The translations under genes were made by a program, and so were the position numbers. A stretch of 64,000 bases of DNA from NCBI GenBank assembly GCA_019634955.1, contig JAHCAK010000003.1:1-64000 (forward strand), given 5' to 3'. This document shows, one piece after another, positions 17,920-24,939 of the stretch. The DNA comes from Burkholderiales bacterium. GTDB taxonomy: Bacteria; Pseudomonadota; Gammaproteobacteria; Burkholderiales; Usitatibacteraceae. The notes under the pieces were generated by a model. That model saw only the letters and a program-made list of their open reading frames with translations. It was not told the DNA's origin and searched no databases. The first letter of the stretch is position 1. Each line of letters begins with the position of its first letter.

Positions 17920-18654
17920 ATGATGCTCAAGGACAAGGTGGCGGTGGTCACGGGTGGCGCGGGCGCCTTGGGGCTTGCCGCGGCGCGCGCGCTGCTGGAG
18001 GACGGCGCCCGCGTGGCGCTCGTCGACCTGGACGCGCTTCGCCTGGACACGCTCTCGCGCTTCGTGCGCGGCGACCGCATCGTGGTCGCCGCCGACGTGA
18101 CGGACGCCACGGCCGTGCGCGCCGCCCACGAGCGCATCCGCTCGGAGCTGGGCCCCGTCGACATCCTCGTGAACGCGGCGGGCGCCTCCGGCGGTTCCCC
18201 GCTCGCCTCCACCGACGACTCGGCCTGGCGGCGCGTGCTGGGCGCGGCGATCGACGGCTCGTTCCACTGGTCGCGGGCCGCCTTCCCGGAGATGGCCGCG
18301 CGCGGCTGGGGGCGCATCGTCTGCGTCGGCGGCCACGAGGCGGCCGGCGCCCCGCGCGGCGCGGCGGAGGCCGCGGCCTCGGGGGCCATCGCCTCCCTCA
18401 CCCAGGCCCTCGCGCGCGAAGGCGCCGGCCGCGGCGTCACCGCCAACGCCATCGCCCCGGCGTACGTGCGCTCGGCGAGCGTCACCGAGCACCTCACGGA
18501 AGCGCAGCGCCGGCAGGCGCTCGCCGCCATCCCCGCGGGGCGCTTCGGCGAGCCGGAGGAGTTCGCCCACGCGGTGCGCTTCCTCGTCTCGCCGCTGGCC
18601 GGGTTCGTCACCGGGGAGGTGATCCACCTCGACGGCGGGCTGCATCTCGGGTAG
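17920..18654 (+). CDS. SDR-fold protein with a fully degenerate catalytic tetrad
   Basis: This 244-aa Rossmann protein has a normal dinucleotide-binding TGGAGALG (11-18), D36 after the second strand, an NAAG motif (85-88) and a typical C-terminal GEVIHLDGG. Aligning the hallmarks shows all four catalytic positions changed: Asn to A110, Ser to G137/G138, Tyr to E150 and Lys to S154. The text reads GAAEAAASGAIASLTQALA where YxxxK is expected. It is unlikely to be a classical oxidoreductase; it may bind a nucleotide or act as a regulatory subunit. It follows marC by 16 bases. Confidence 0.85.
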   Translation: MMLKDKVAVVTGGAGALGLAAARALLEDGARVALVDLDALRLDTLSRFVRGDRIVVAADVTDATAVRAAHERIRSELGPVDILVNAAGASGGSPLASTDDSAWRRVLGAAIDGSFHWSRAAFPEMAARGWGRIVCVGGHEAAGAPRGAAEAAASGAIASLTQALAREGAGRGVTANAIAPAYVRSASVTEHLTEAQRRQALAAIPAGRFGEPEEFAHAVRFLVSPLAGFVTGEVIHLDGGLHLG

Positions 18655-18672
18655 TGGGGCCGGGGTATTCAT

Positions 18673-18742
18673 CACGGAGGGCACGGAGAACGGCCTCCAC
18701 GAGGTTCGATGCCCGCCGCGGGATTGCTCCGTGCCCTCCGTG
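18673..18742. repeat. 16-bp perfect inverted repeat in intergenic region
   Basis: CACGGAGGGCACGGAG (18673-18688) and its exact reverse complement (18727-18742) flank a 38-base loop. Each arm contains CACGGAG twice. The motif resembles dispersed CACGGAGG-type intergenic repeats seen in many proteobacteria. It starts 18 bases after the SDR stop, so it could fold in the transcript end, but no T-tract follows. Confidence 0.7.
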
Positions 18743-18796
18743 TTGGAAACCACCGTCAGTTGCCGCGCCCGATTCACCGCGCGAAGCCGCGATTTC

Positions 18797-18838
18797 TTGA
18801 TCTTCTTTAAATCCGCGGCCGCCTCGCGCGAGTACGCT
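18797..18838 (+). promoter_or_regulatory. Weak Crp/Fnr-type box and -10 upstream of hemerythrin gene
   Basis: TTGAT-CTTC-TTTAA (18797-18810) has one perfect and one degenerate half of the TTGAT-N4-ATCAA site. TACGCT at 18833-18838 begins 29.5 bp from the box centre, the same distance as in the stronger site at 20579. That puts the box at -41.5 from a start near 18845. The degenerate half-site keeps confidence low. Confidence 0.35.
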
Positions 18839-18861
18839 GCCCTCTCCTATCCGGAGGGTGG

Positions 18862-19440
18862 ATGCCCGTGGCGGAGTCGGAACCAGGCGGCGGCGTCCCG
18901 TCGCCGCGCGAGTCTCTCGGCCGGTGCCATCGCTGCGTGGCCGGGATGCTGGGCCGCCTCGAGGCACTGGTGGCCGAGGTCGCCGCGCCCGGCGCGGGCG
19001 GGGCCGCCGCGTCCGACCGCGCGCGCGAGCTGGTCGCCGAGATCGACGAGGCCCTGAAGGTCCACGTGGACGACGAGGAGGCCGACATCTTCCCCGCCCT
19101 GCTCGCCGCCAGCGACTCGCCGGCGCGCCGCGCGCAGGCCTTCGAGCTGGTGTCCTCGCTGCTCGTGGAGCACCGTGAGCTCGCGGAGCTGTGGCACGCG
19201 CTGCGGATCCCGCTGCTGGCGATCGGCGCCGGCGTGACCGTCGCCTTCCCCGCCGGCACCGCGGCGGACTTCCTCGTGCGCCTGCGCGCCCACCTCGACC
19301 GCGAGGACGTCGAGCTCGCGGAGATGATGGGCGTCCTCGACCCCTCCCGCTCCCGCGAGATCGCCGTCTCCATCGCCCACCGCCACGACGAGGCCTGCCC
19401 GCGCGTGCGCGACTGCCCCCTGAATCGCTCCCGGCCCTGA
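18862..19440 (+). CDS. Hemerythrin-domain protein
   Basis: This 192-aa helical protein has spaced metal-ligand residues of a hemerythrin-like di-iron site: H23, H68 with E72 in HVDDEEADIFPAL, H104, possibly H112, and H144 with nearby acids in RAHLDREDVELAEM. Such proteins bind oxygen, nitric oxide or iron, and some repair or protect Fe-S clusters under nitrosative stress. CGGAGGG at 18852-18858 supports the start. It lies beside a respiratory cluster and behind a weak Crp/Fnr-type box, which would fit an NO-related role; this is inference. Confidence 0.82.
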   Translation: MPVAESEPGGGVPSPRESLGRCHRCVAGMLGRLEALVAEVAAPGAGGAAASDRARELVAEIDEALKVHVDDEEADIFPALLAASDSPARRAQAFELVSSLLVEHRELAELWHALRIPLLAIGAGVTVAFPAGTAADFLVRLRAHLDREDVELAEMMGVLDPSRSREIAVSIAHRHDEACPRVRDCPLNRSRP

Positions 19441-19447
19441 CCGGGCC
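19433..19447. terminator. Short hairpin between convergent genes
   Basis: GGCCC (19433-19437) and GGGCC (19443-19447) pair around TGACC. The hairpin overlaps the hemerythrin stop codon and faces the ctaA 3' end. There is no T-tract, so termination is only possible, not certain. Confidence 0.3.
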
Positions 19448-19453
19448 GCGGCG

Positions 19454-20524
19454 TCAGCGCAGCGCCCGGGCGAGCCAGAGCGCGGCGGTGAGGACCACGA
19501 CCGCGCCGCCCTGGTGCGCCGCGCCGAGCCCGACGGGGACCACCATCAGCAGCGTGAGGACCCCGAGGACGACCTGCCCGAGCGTCGCCGCGGCGAGGAC
19601 CCACGCGGCCGTGCGCGCCTCCGGCGGGCACGCGCGGTCGGCGAGGACGCGCCAGGCGAGCAGCCAGGCGAAGGCGAGCACCACGAGCGCGAGCGTGCGG
19701 TGCACGAACTGCACCGTGGCCATGTTGTAGCCGAAGTTGCGCCACCACGGCTCGATGAGGAGGATCTCGGCCGGCACCCACTGCCCGTTCATGAGCGGCC
19801 AGGTGTTGTAGGCGAAGCCGGCGCGGATGCCCGCGACCAGCCCCCCGGTGAGCGCCATGGCGAAGACGAGCGCGGCGAACGCGAGCCCGGCCCGGCGCAG
19901 CCCCGCCGGCGCGCCCGAGGGGGCGGGCCGCAGGACCTGGTGCGCGACCCAGAACATCGCGGCGTGGATGAGGAGCGCCAGGCCCAGGTGCGCGGTGAGG
20001 CGGAACTGGCTCACCTGCGGATCGTCGACCAGCCCGCTCTTCACCATGTACCAGCCCATGGCCCCCTGCAGCCCCCCCAGCACGAAGATGCCGCCGAGCT
20101 TCGCGGCGAGCGGGCCGTCCAGCCGCCCGCGCGCCCAGAACCAGGCGAACGGCACGAAGTAGGCCACGCCGATGAGGCGCCCCAGCAGCCGGTGGAAGTA
20201 CTCCCACCAGAAGATGGACTTGAAGCCCTCGACGTCCATGTCGTGGTTGCGCAGCTTGAACTCGGGGGTGAGCTTGTACTTCTCGAACTGCGCGGCCCAG
20301 TCCGCGTCGTCGAGCGGCGGGATCGTGCCGATGAAGGGCTGCCACTCGACGATGGACAGGCCCGAGTGGGTGAGGCGCGTGACCCCGCCCACGACGACCA
20401 TGGCGAAGACGAGGGCGCAGCAGGCGAGCAGCCACGCGGCGACCGGCCGGCGGCCGGCGGCGGCCGCGGAAGGGGCGGTTCCCGCCCCGGGGGAAGCGAC
20501 GAGGGAGGCGTTCACGGGGGTCAT
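19454..20524 (-). CDS. ctaA: Heme A synthase (COX15/CtaA)
   Basis: This 356-aa membrane protein oxidises the C8 methyl of heme O to make heme A. It has about eight hydrophobic helices and the expected paired heme-ligand histidines: YFHRLLGR (near 109), AHLGLALLIH (near 179-186), FVHRTLAL (near 275) and AAHQGG (near 337). It also has the N-terminal VGGVTRLTHSGLSIVEW motif. It is transcribed away from the oxidase-like cluster and shares the 153-base divergent region holding a Crp/Fnr-type palindrome. Its presence implies that at least one heme-copper enzyme in the cell uses heme A. Confidence 0.93.
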   Translation of the reverse strand: MTPVNASLVASPGAGTAPSAAAAGRRPVAAWLLACCALVFAMVVVGGVTRLTHSGLSIVEWQPFIGTIPPLDDADWAAQFEKYKLTPEFKLRNHDMDVEGFKSIFWWEYFHRLLGRLIGVAYFVPFAWFWARGRLDGPLAAKLGGIFVLGGLQGAMGWYMVKSGLVDDPQVSQFRLTAHLGLALLIHAAMFWVAHQVLRPAPSGAPAGLRRAGLAFAALVFAMALTGGLVAGIRAGFAYNTWPLMNGQWVPAEILLIEPWWRNFGYNMATVQFVHRTLALVVLAFAWLLAWRVLADRACPPEARTAAWVLAAATLGQVVLGVLTLLMVVPVGLGAAHQGGAVVVLTAALWLARALR

Positions 20525-20578
20525 GGTAGCGGCCGCGGGCGCGCCCGGGCGCGCGTTCGCGGCCCAAAGCGGCTTTTC

Positions 20579-20620
20579 TTGAACGGGTTCAATTTTTTCA
20601 TTCTACCGCCTGCCTAGCAT
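20579..20620 (+). promoter_or_regulatory. Crp/Fnr-family palindrome and -10 for the respiratory cluster
   Basis: TTGAAC (20579-20584), GG and GTTCAA (20587-20592) form a perfect 14-bp palindrome with the geometry of FNR/DNR sites (TTGAT-N4-ATCAA). TAGCAT at 20615-20620 is a -10 candidate. A start seven bases later (20627) places the palindrome centre at exactly -41.5, the class II activation position. The likely regulator is the DNR-like protein encoded at 31221. The downstream gene has a strong GAGGAGG ribosome site. Confidence 0.68.
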
Positions 20621-20677
20621 ACCCCCACACGAGCCGGACCCCGCCCGGCGTGCGTCCCCACACAAGAGGAGGAAAAC

Positions 20678-20860
20678 ATGAGCCAGGACCCCGCCCAGGC
20701 AGCGCCGGCAGACGACGACGTGGGCGACGAGCCCGTCCCGATGATGCAGCAGCTGTGCGACAACCCGTTCCTGCTCCTGTTCCTCGGCGTCGCGATGCCC
20801 ACCGTCCTGTACATCGTCTGGGGCGTGATGGAGATCGTCGGCATTCCGATCTCGAAGTGA
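20678..20860 (+). CDS. 60-aa single-helix membrane protein, probable accessory subunit
   Basis: This protein has a charged N-terminus (residues 1-25) and one hydrophobic helix (about 31-54) containing NPFLLLFLGVAMPTVLYIVW. A strong GAGGAGG site lies six bases upstream. It is the first gene of the oxidase-like operon, 22 bases before the CuA subunit. Several B-family heme-copper enzymes carry a one-helix extra subunit, for example subunit IIa of Thermus ba3. A similar structural role is plausible but unproven. Confidence 0.78.
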   Translation: MSQDPAQAAPADDDVGDEPVPMMQQLCDNPFLLLFLGVAMPTVLYIVWGVMEIVGIPISK

Positions 20861-20882
20861 CCCCTTCCCCCCGGAGACCGAC

Positions 20883-21437
20883 ATGACCGCCATCCACTCC
20901 CCCGCCCAGCGCGTCTGGTGGAAGCAGCCCCTGGACCGCGTCGAAGGCACCTGGATCGTCATCGCCTTCGTCTGGTGCCTGGTGATGTTCTTCATGATGC
21001 CGTACTGGCACATCTACGGTAAGCAGAACCTCTCCAACGAGGCCTACCGCACCACGCCCGAGGCCTACGTGGCGAAGACCCAGGCCATGGTGGACAAGTA
21101 CACCGTGCGCACCGCCACCGAGCAGAACATCCCGGTCGTGCACCCGGTGCCCGGCAGCGACGTCTACCTCATCGCCCGGCTCTGGAACTTCTGGCCCATC
21201 CTCGAGCTGGAGGAGGGCCAGACCTACAAGCTGCACATCATGTCGACCGACTGGCTGCACGGCTTCTCGCTGCAGCCCGAGAACATCAACGTGCAGATCC
21301 ACCCGGGCTACGAGCACGTGATGACCATCACGCCCACCAAGGAAGGCACGTACTCGATCATCTGCAACGAGTACTGCGGGATCAACCACCACACGATGGC
21401 GAGCAAGCTCTACGTCGTGAAGCCGAAGAAGAGCTAG
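20883..21437 (+). CDS. Heme-copper enzyme subunit II with CuA site
   Basis: This 184-aa protein has one N-terminal membrane helix (about 24-41) and a periplasmic cupredoxin domain. The CuA ligands are complete: H126 in DWLHGF, then C161-x3-C165-x3-H169-x2-M172 in CNEYCGINHHTM. The short length and single anchor helix match B-family (ba3-like) enzymes rather than aa3 oxidases. It would accept electrons from a soluble cytochrome c or cupredoxin and pass them to subunit I. It lies 12 bases before the subunit I gene. Confidence 0.92.
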   Translation: MTAIHSPAQRVWWKQPLDRVEGTWIVIAFVWCLVMFFMMPYWHIYGKQNLSNEAYRTTPEAYVAKTQAMVDKYTVRTATEQNIPVVHPVPGSDVYLIARLWNFWPILELEEGQTYKLHIMSTDWLHGFSLQPENINVQIHPGYEHVMTITPTKEGTYSIICNEYCGINHHTMASKLYVVKPKKS

Positions 21438-21449
21438 GGGGAGAGCGCC

Positions 21450-23171
21450 ATGGCCGTCAACCGCAATTTCCGCACCTGCCCGTCCACCGGCCTCGTCTAC
21501 CACGAGCCGGCCGAGAAGCTCATCCGCTGGAACGCCGTCGCGGGGGTGGTCTCGCTCCTCGTGGGCGGGGTCCTCGCGCTCCTGGTCACGCTCACGCGCT
21601 GGCCCGCGGTGAAGCTGCTGCCGCCCGACTGGTTCTACCTCGCGCTCACCGCGCACGGGCTGGACATGCTCGTCTTCTGGATCATCTTCTTCGAGATCGC
21701 GGTGCTCTACTTCGCGGCCTCGACGCTGCTCAAGTGCCGGCTGGCCACGCCCAAGGTCGCCTGGGCCGCCTTCTGGCTCATGATCGTCGGCGCGCTCATG
21801 AACAACTTCGCGGTGTTCAAGGGCGATTCCAGCGTCATGTTCACCTCCTACGTGCCGATGGGGGCCCACCCGCTGTTCTACCTCGGGCTCATCCTGTTCG
21901 CCGTCGGCGCGCTCATCGCCGTGTTCGTGTTCTTCGGCACGCTGGTCGTGGGCAAGGCCGAGAAGACCTACAACGGCTCGGTGCCGCTGGTGACCTTCGG
22001 CGCCATCACCGCGGCCATCATCGCCACCTTCACCATCGCCGCGGGCGCGATCATCCTCATCCCGACCTTCCTCTGGTCGGTGGGGCTGGTGAGCCACATC
22101 GACTCCCTCATGTACCGCACGGTGTGGTGGGGCTTCGGGCACTCCTCGCAGCAGATCAACGTCGCCGCCCACGTGTCGGTGTGGTACGCCATCGCCGCCA
22201 TCGTCTTCGGCGCCAAGCCGATGAGCGAGAAGGTGAGCCGCATGGCCTTCGTGCTCTACATCCTGTTCCTGCAGCTCGCGAGCGCGCACCACCTGCTCGC
22301 CGACCCGGGCCTCACCTCCAACTGGAAGATCTTCAACACCAGCTACGCCATGTACCTCGCCGTGCTCGCCTCCATGGTGCACGGGCTCACGGTGCCGGGC
22401 GCGATCGAGGTGGCCCAGCGCGAGAAGGGCTTCAACAAGGGCTTCTTCGAGTGGCTGCGCAAGGCCCCCTGGGGCAACCCCTGCTTCTCCGGGATGTTCA
22501 TCTCCCTCGTGGGCTTCGGCTTCCTGGGCGGCATCTCCGGGGTGATGATGGGCACCGAGCAGCTCAACCTCATCATCCACAACACCATCTACGTGCCGGG
22601 CCACTTCCATGCGACGGTCGTCGTGGGCACCACGCTCGCCTTCATGGCCCTCACCTACTTCCTCATCCCGACCCTCTTCCGCCGCGAGCTCATGTTCCCG
22701 GGGATGGCCAAGTGGCAGCCCTACGTCTACGGCCTGGGGATGTGCGCCTTCTCGGTCTTCATGATGGGCGCGGGGACGCTCGGCGTGCCGCGCCGGCACT
22801 GGGACATGGCCTTCTCGGGCGCGATCCTGCCGCACGAGTTCCCGGGCACGGCCTACCTGATGATGGGCATCATGGCCGTCTCGGGCATCGCCGCGGTCGT
22901 GGGCGGCGCGATGTACCTGCTGATCACCGTGGGCTCGGTGTTCTTCGGCAGGAAGATCGAGACGCCCGGCTTCAAGCGCGTGCCGGTGCGCGAAGGCATG
23001 GCCCCCCCGCCGGCTCCCGTGGCGGTGGCGCCGGCCGGGCACGGCGCGATCGGCCTGGGCGGGTTCGTCGCCCCCGGCACCTTCGTCCTGGCGATGATCT
23101 TCCTCGTGTCGTTCGTCCTCTACTACTTCGTCAACTGGAAGTACCTGTCGACCGTCTGGCCGATGAACTAG
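21450..23171 (+). CDS. B-family heme-copper subunit I lacking the active-site tyrosine
   Basis: This 573-aa polytopic protein has all six histidine ligands: H69 and H387 for the low-spin heme, H385 for the active-site heme, and H231, H280 and H281 for the second metal. The LADPG segment after the HH pair is B-family-like. Oxygen reductases of this type have GHPxVY with the tyrosine four residues after the first metal histidine. Here the sequence is GHSSQQ and position 235 is Gln. Nitric oxide reductases also lack this tyrosine. The enzyme may reduce NO or act unusually on oxygen. Its neighbours CtaB, Sco and a CuA subunit show it is a complete respiratory enzyme. Confidence 0.85.
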   Translation: MAVNRNFRTCPSTGLVYHEPAEKLIRWNAVAGVVSLLVGGVLALLVTLTRWPAVKLLPPDWFYLALTAHGLDMLVFWIIFFEIAVLYFAASTLLKCRLATPKVAWAAFWLMIVGALMNNFAVFKGDSSVMFTSYVPMGAHPLFYLGLILFAVGALIAVFVFFGTLVVGKAEKTYNGSVPLVTFGAITAAIIATFTIAAGAIILIPTFLWSVGLVSHIDSLMYRTVWWGFGHSSQQINVAAHVSVWYAIAAIVFGAKPMSEKVSRMAFVLYILFLQLASAHHLLADPGLTSNWKIFNTSYAMYLAVLASMVHGLTVPGAIEVAQREKGFNKGFFEWLRKAPWGNPCFSGMFISLVGFGFLGGISGVMMGTEQLNLIIHNTIYVPGHFHATVVVGTTLAFMALTYFLIPTLFRRELMFPGMAKWQPYVYGLGMCAFSVFMMGAGTLGVPRRHWDMAFSGAILPHEFPGTAYLMMGIMAVSGIAAVVGGAMYLLITVGSVFFGRKIETPGFKRVPVREGMAPPPAPVAVAPAGHGAIGLGGFVAPGTFVLAMIFLVSFVLYYFVNWKYLSTVWPMN

Positions 23172-23193
23172 CCGCACGGGACCGGAGACCGCG

Positions 23194-24093
23194 ATGAACG
23201 AGGTTGTCGCCCCCGCCGGCTCGCTCGCCGGCCACGCAAGGCTCTTCTTCGACCTGTTCAAGCTGCGCATCGGGTTCGCGATCGGGCTCACCGCGCTCGC
23301 GGGGGCCCTCGCGGTCCCCGGGGCGGCGGTCTCCGCCGTGCAGGTGGCGGTGCTGGTGGCGTGCGTCGTCGCGGCCTCCGCCTCGGCCGGCGCGTTCAAC
23401 CAGTACGTGGAGCGCGACATCGACGCGCGCATGGCGCGCACGCGGCGCCGCGCCTTCGTCACCGGGCGGCTCGTCCACGGGCCGTTCTGGCTGGGTGTGA
23501 TCGGCCTCATGCTCGCGCTCGCGGTCTGCGCCGCCGCGGTCGCCGTGAACCCGCTCTCGGCCCTGTTCGTCTTCCTCGGGGCGTTCTTCTACGGGGTCGT
23601 CTACACGGTGATCCTCAAGCGCCGCACCTGGCTCAACATCGTGATCGGCGGGCTCGCCGGCAGCTTCGCCGTTCTCGCGGGCGCCACGGGCGTGGCCCCG
23701 GGCGAGATCGGCCCCGTGGCCCTGTCGCTCGCGTGGGTCCTGTTCCTCTGGACGCCGCCGCACTTCTGGAGCCTCGCCATCGCCTGCCACGACGACTACC
23801 GCGCCGCGGGCGTGCCGATGCTGCCGGTGGTGGTGGGCGACGCCCGCGCCGCGCGCGCCGTGCTCGGCGGCACGGTGGCGCTGGTCGCCTCCTCGTTCCT
23901 GCCGCTCGCCTTCGGGCTGGGCCCCCTTTACGCCGCCGGCGCCGCCGTCGGGGGCTTCCTCTTCGTCCGCGCGGCCTCGCGGCTGGCGGCCGCGCCTTCG
24001 CGCGAGACCGCCCTCGCGAGCTTCCACGCCTCGCTCGCCCAGCTCACGCTCCTCCTCGCCGGGGTGATCGCGGACGCGGCGTGGCGGGGCTAG
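23194..24093 (+). CDS. ctaB: Protoheme IX farnesyltransferase (heme O synthase)
   Basis: This 299-aa UbiA-type prenyltransferase adds a farnesyl chain to heme B to form heme O, the precursor used by CtaA. It has the first acidic motif region NQYVERDIDARMARTRRRA (about 68-86) and a second segment FLWTPPHFWSLAIACHDDYR (about 184-203), within about eight membrane helices. It lies 22 bases after subunit I, so its heme product probably serves that enzyme. The Sco gene begins immediately after. Confidence 0.94.
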   Translation: MNEVVAPAGSLAGHARLFFDLFKLRIGFAIGLTALAGALAVPGAAVSAVQVAVLVACVVAASASAGAFNQYVERDIDARMARTRRRAFVTGRLVHGPFWLGVIGLMLALAVCAAAVAVNPLSALFVFLGAFFYGVVYTVILKRRTWLNIVIGGLAGSFAVLAGATGVAPGEIGPVALSLAWVLFLWTPPHFWSLAIACHDDYRAAGVPMLPVVVGDARAARAVLGGTVALVASSFLPLAFGLGPLYAAGAAVGGFLFVRAASRLAAAPSRETALASFHASLAQLTLLLAGVIADAAWRG

Positions 24094-24098
24094 CCCCC

Positions 24099-24929
24099 GT
24101 GGGCACCGGGTGCCGAACGCGCTGGCTGCCGACGGCGGCCGCGCTCGCCTTCGGGGTCGTCCTCGGTTCCGTGCAGGCGCGAGCGGAAACCGAGGGCGCC
24201 ACCCTGGAGGCGGGCGCGGCGCTCGAGCGCAGCCAGCGCGCCCTCGGTACCGCCGTGGGCGACCACGCCTTCCGCGCGGCCGACGGCAGGCCGCTGCGCC
24301 TCGCGGAGCTGCGCGGCCGCCCCGTCCTGGTGAACTTCGTCTACACCGGCTGCTCGCAGGTCTGCCCCACGACGACGCGCTTCCTCGCCCGCGCCGTGAA
24401 CGAGGCCGACCGCACCCTCGGCCCCGGCCGCTACGCCGTGGCGACCATCGGCTTCAACTACCCTTACGACACGCCCGAGGCGATGCGGGCCTTCGCGAAG
24501 CAGCAGGGCATCGAACGCGCGGACTGGCACTTCCTCAGCCCCGAGGCCGGCACCATCGAGGCCGTGACGCGCGAGCTGGGCTTCAGCTTCGCCGCCTCCG
24601 CGGGCGGCTTCGACCACCTCACCCAGGTGACGATCCTCGACGCGGGCGGGCGCGTGGCCGCCCAGGTCTACGGCGAGGACTTCGCGGTGCCCATGCTGGT
24701 CGACCCCCTGAAGGCGCTGCTCACCGGCGCGCCGCTGCCCGAGATCACCCTCGGCAGCGTGGTCGAGCGCGTGCGGCTGCTCTGCACGGTGTACGACCCG
24801 CGCACCGGGCGCTACCGCCTCGACTACCGCATCGTGCTCGAGATCCTTACCGGCAGCTCCATCGTGATCGCGGTCCTCGCCTACCTCCTGCGGGAATGGG
24901 TGCGCAGCCGGCGCCTGCGCGCGGGCTGA
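24099..24929 (+). CDS. SCO1/SenC copper chaperone with C-terminal membrane anchor
   Basis: This 276-aa thioredoxin-fold protein delivers copper to the CuA site. The copper ligands are C85 and C89 in GCSQVCPTT and H173 in GFDHLTQ. Residues 1-29 look like a signal sequence. A C-terminal hydrophobic helix (about 245-264) followed by basic residues should anchor it in the inner membrane. GTG 24099 is preferred because it begins five bases after the ctaB stop; GTG 24081 in the same frame is an alternative. Its place after subunits II and I supports a CuA assembly role. Confidence 0.88.
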   Translation: MGTGCRTRWLPTAAALAFGVVLGSVQARAETEGATLEAGAALERSQRALGTAVGDHAFRAADGRPLRLAELRGRPVLVNFVYTGCSQVCPTTTRFLARAVNEADRTLGPGRYAVATIGFNYPYDTPEAMRAFAKQQGIERADWHFLSPEAGTIEAVTRELGFSFAASAGGFDHLTQVTILDAGGRVAAQVYGEDFAVPMLVDPLKALLTGAPLPEITLGSVVERVRLLCTVYDPRTGRYRLDYRIVLEILTGSSIVIAVLAYLLREWVRSRRLRAG

Positions 24930-24939
24930 GGGGCGCGCC

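Noticed and set aside
21450-23171. Calling this simply a ba3-type oxygen reductase
   Set aside because: The active-site tyrosine is replaced by Gln235, so oxygen reduction cannot be assumed.
20598-23510. Long antisense frame over the oxidase genes
   Set aside because: It is His/Glu/Asp/Arg-rich without any domain, and is a shadow of the CuA subunit and subunit I.
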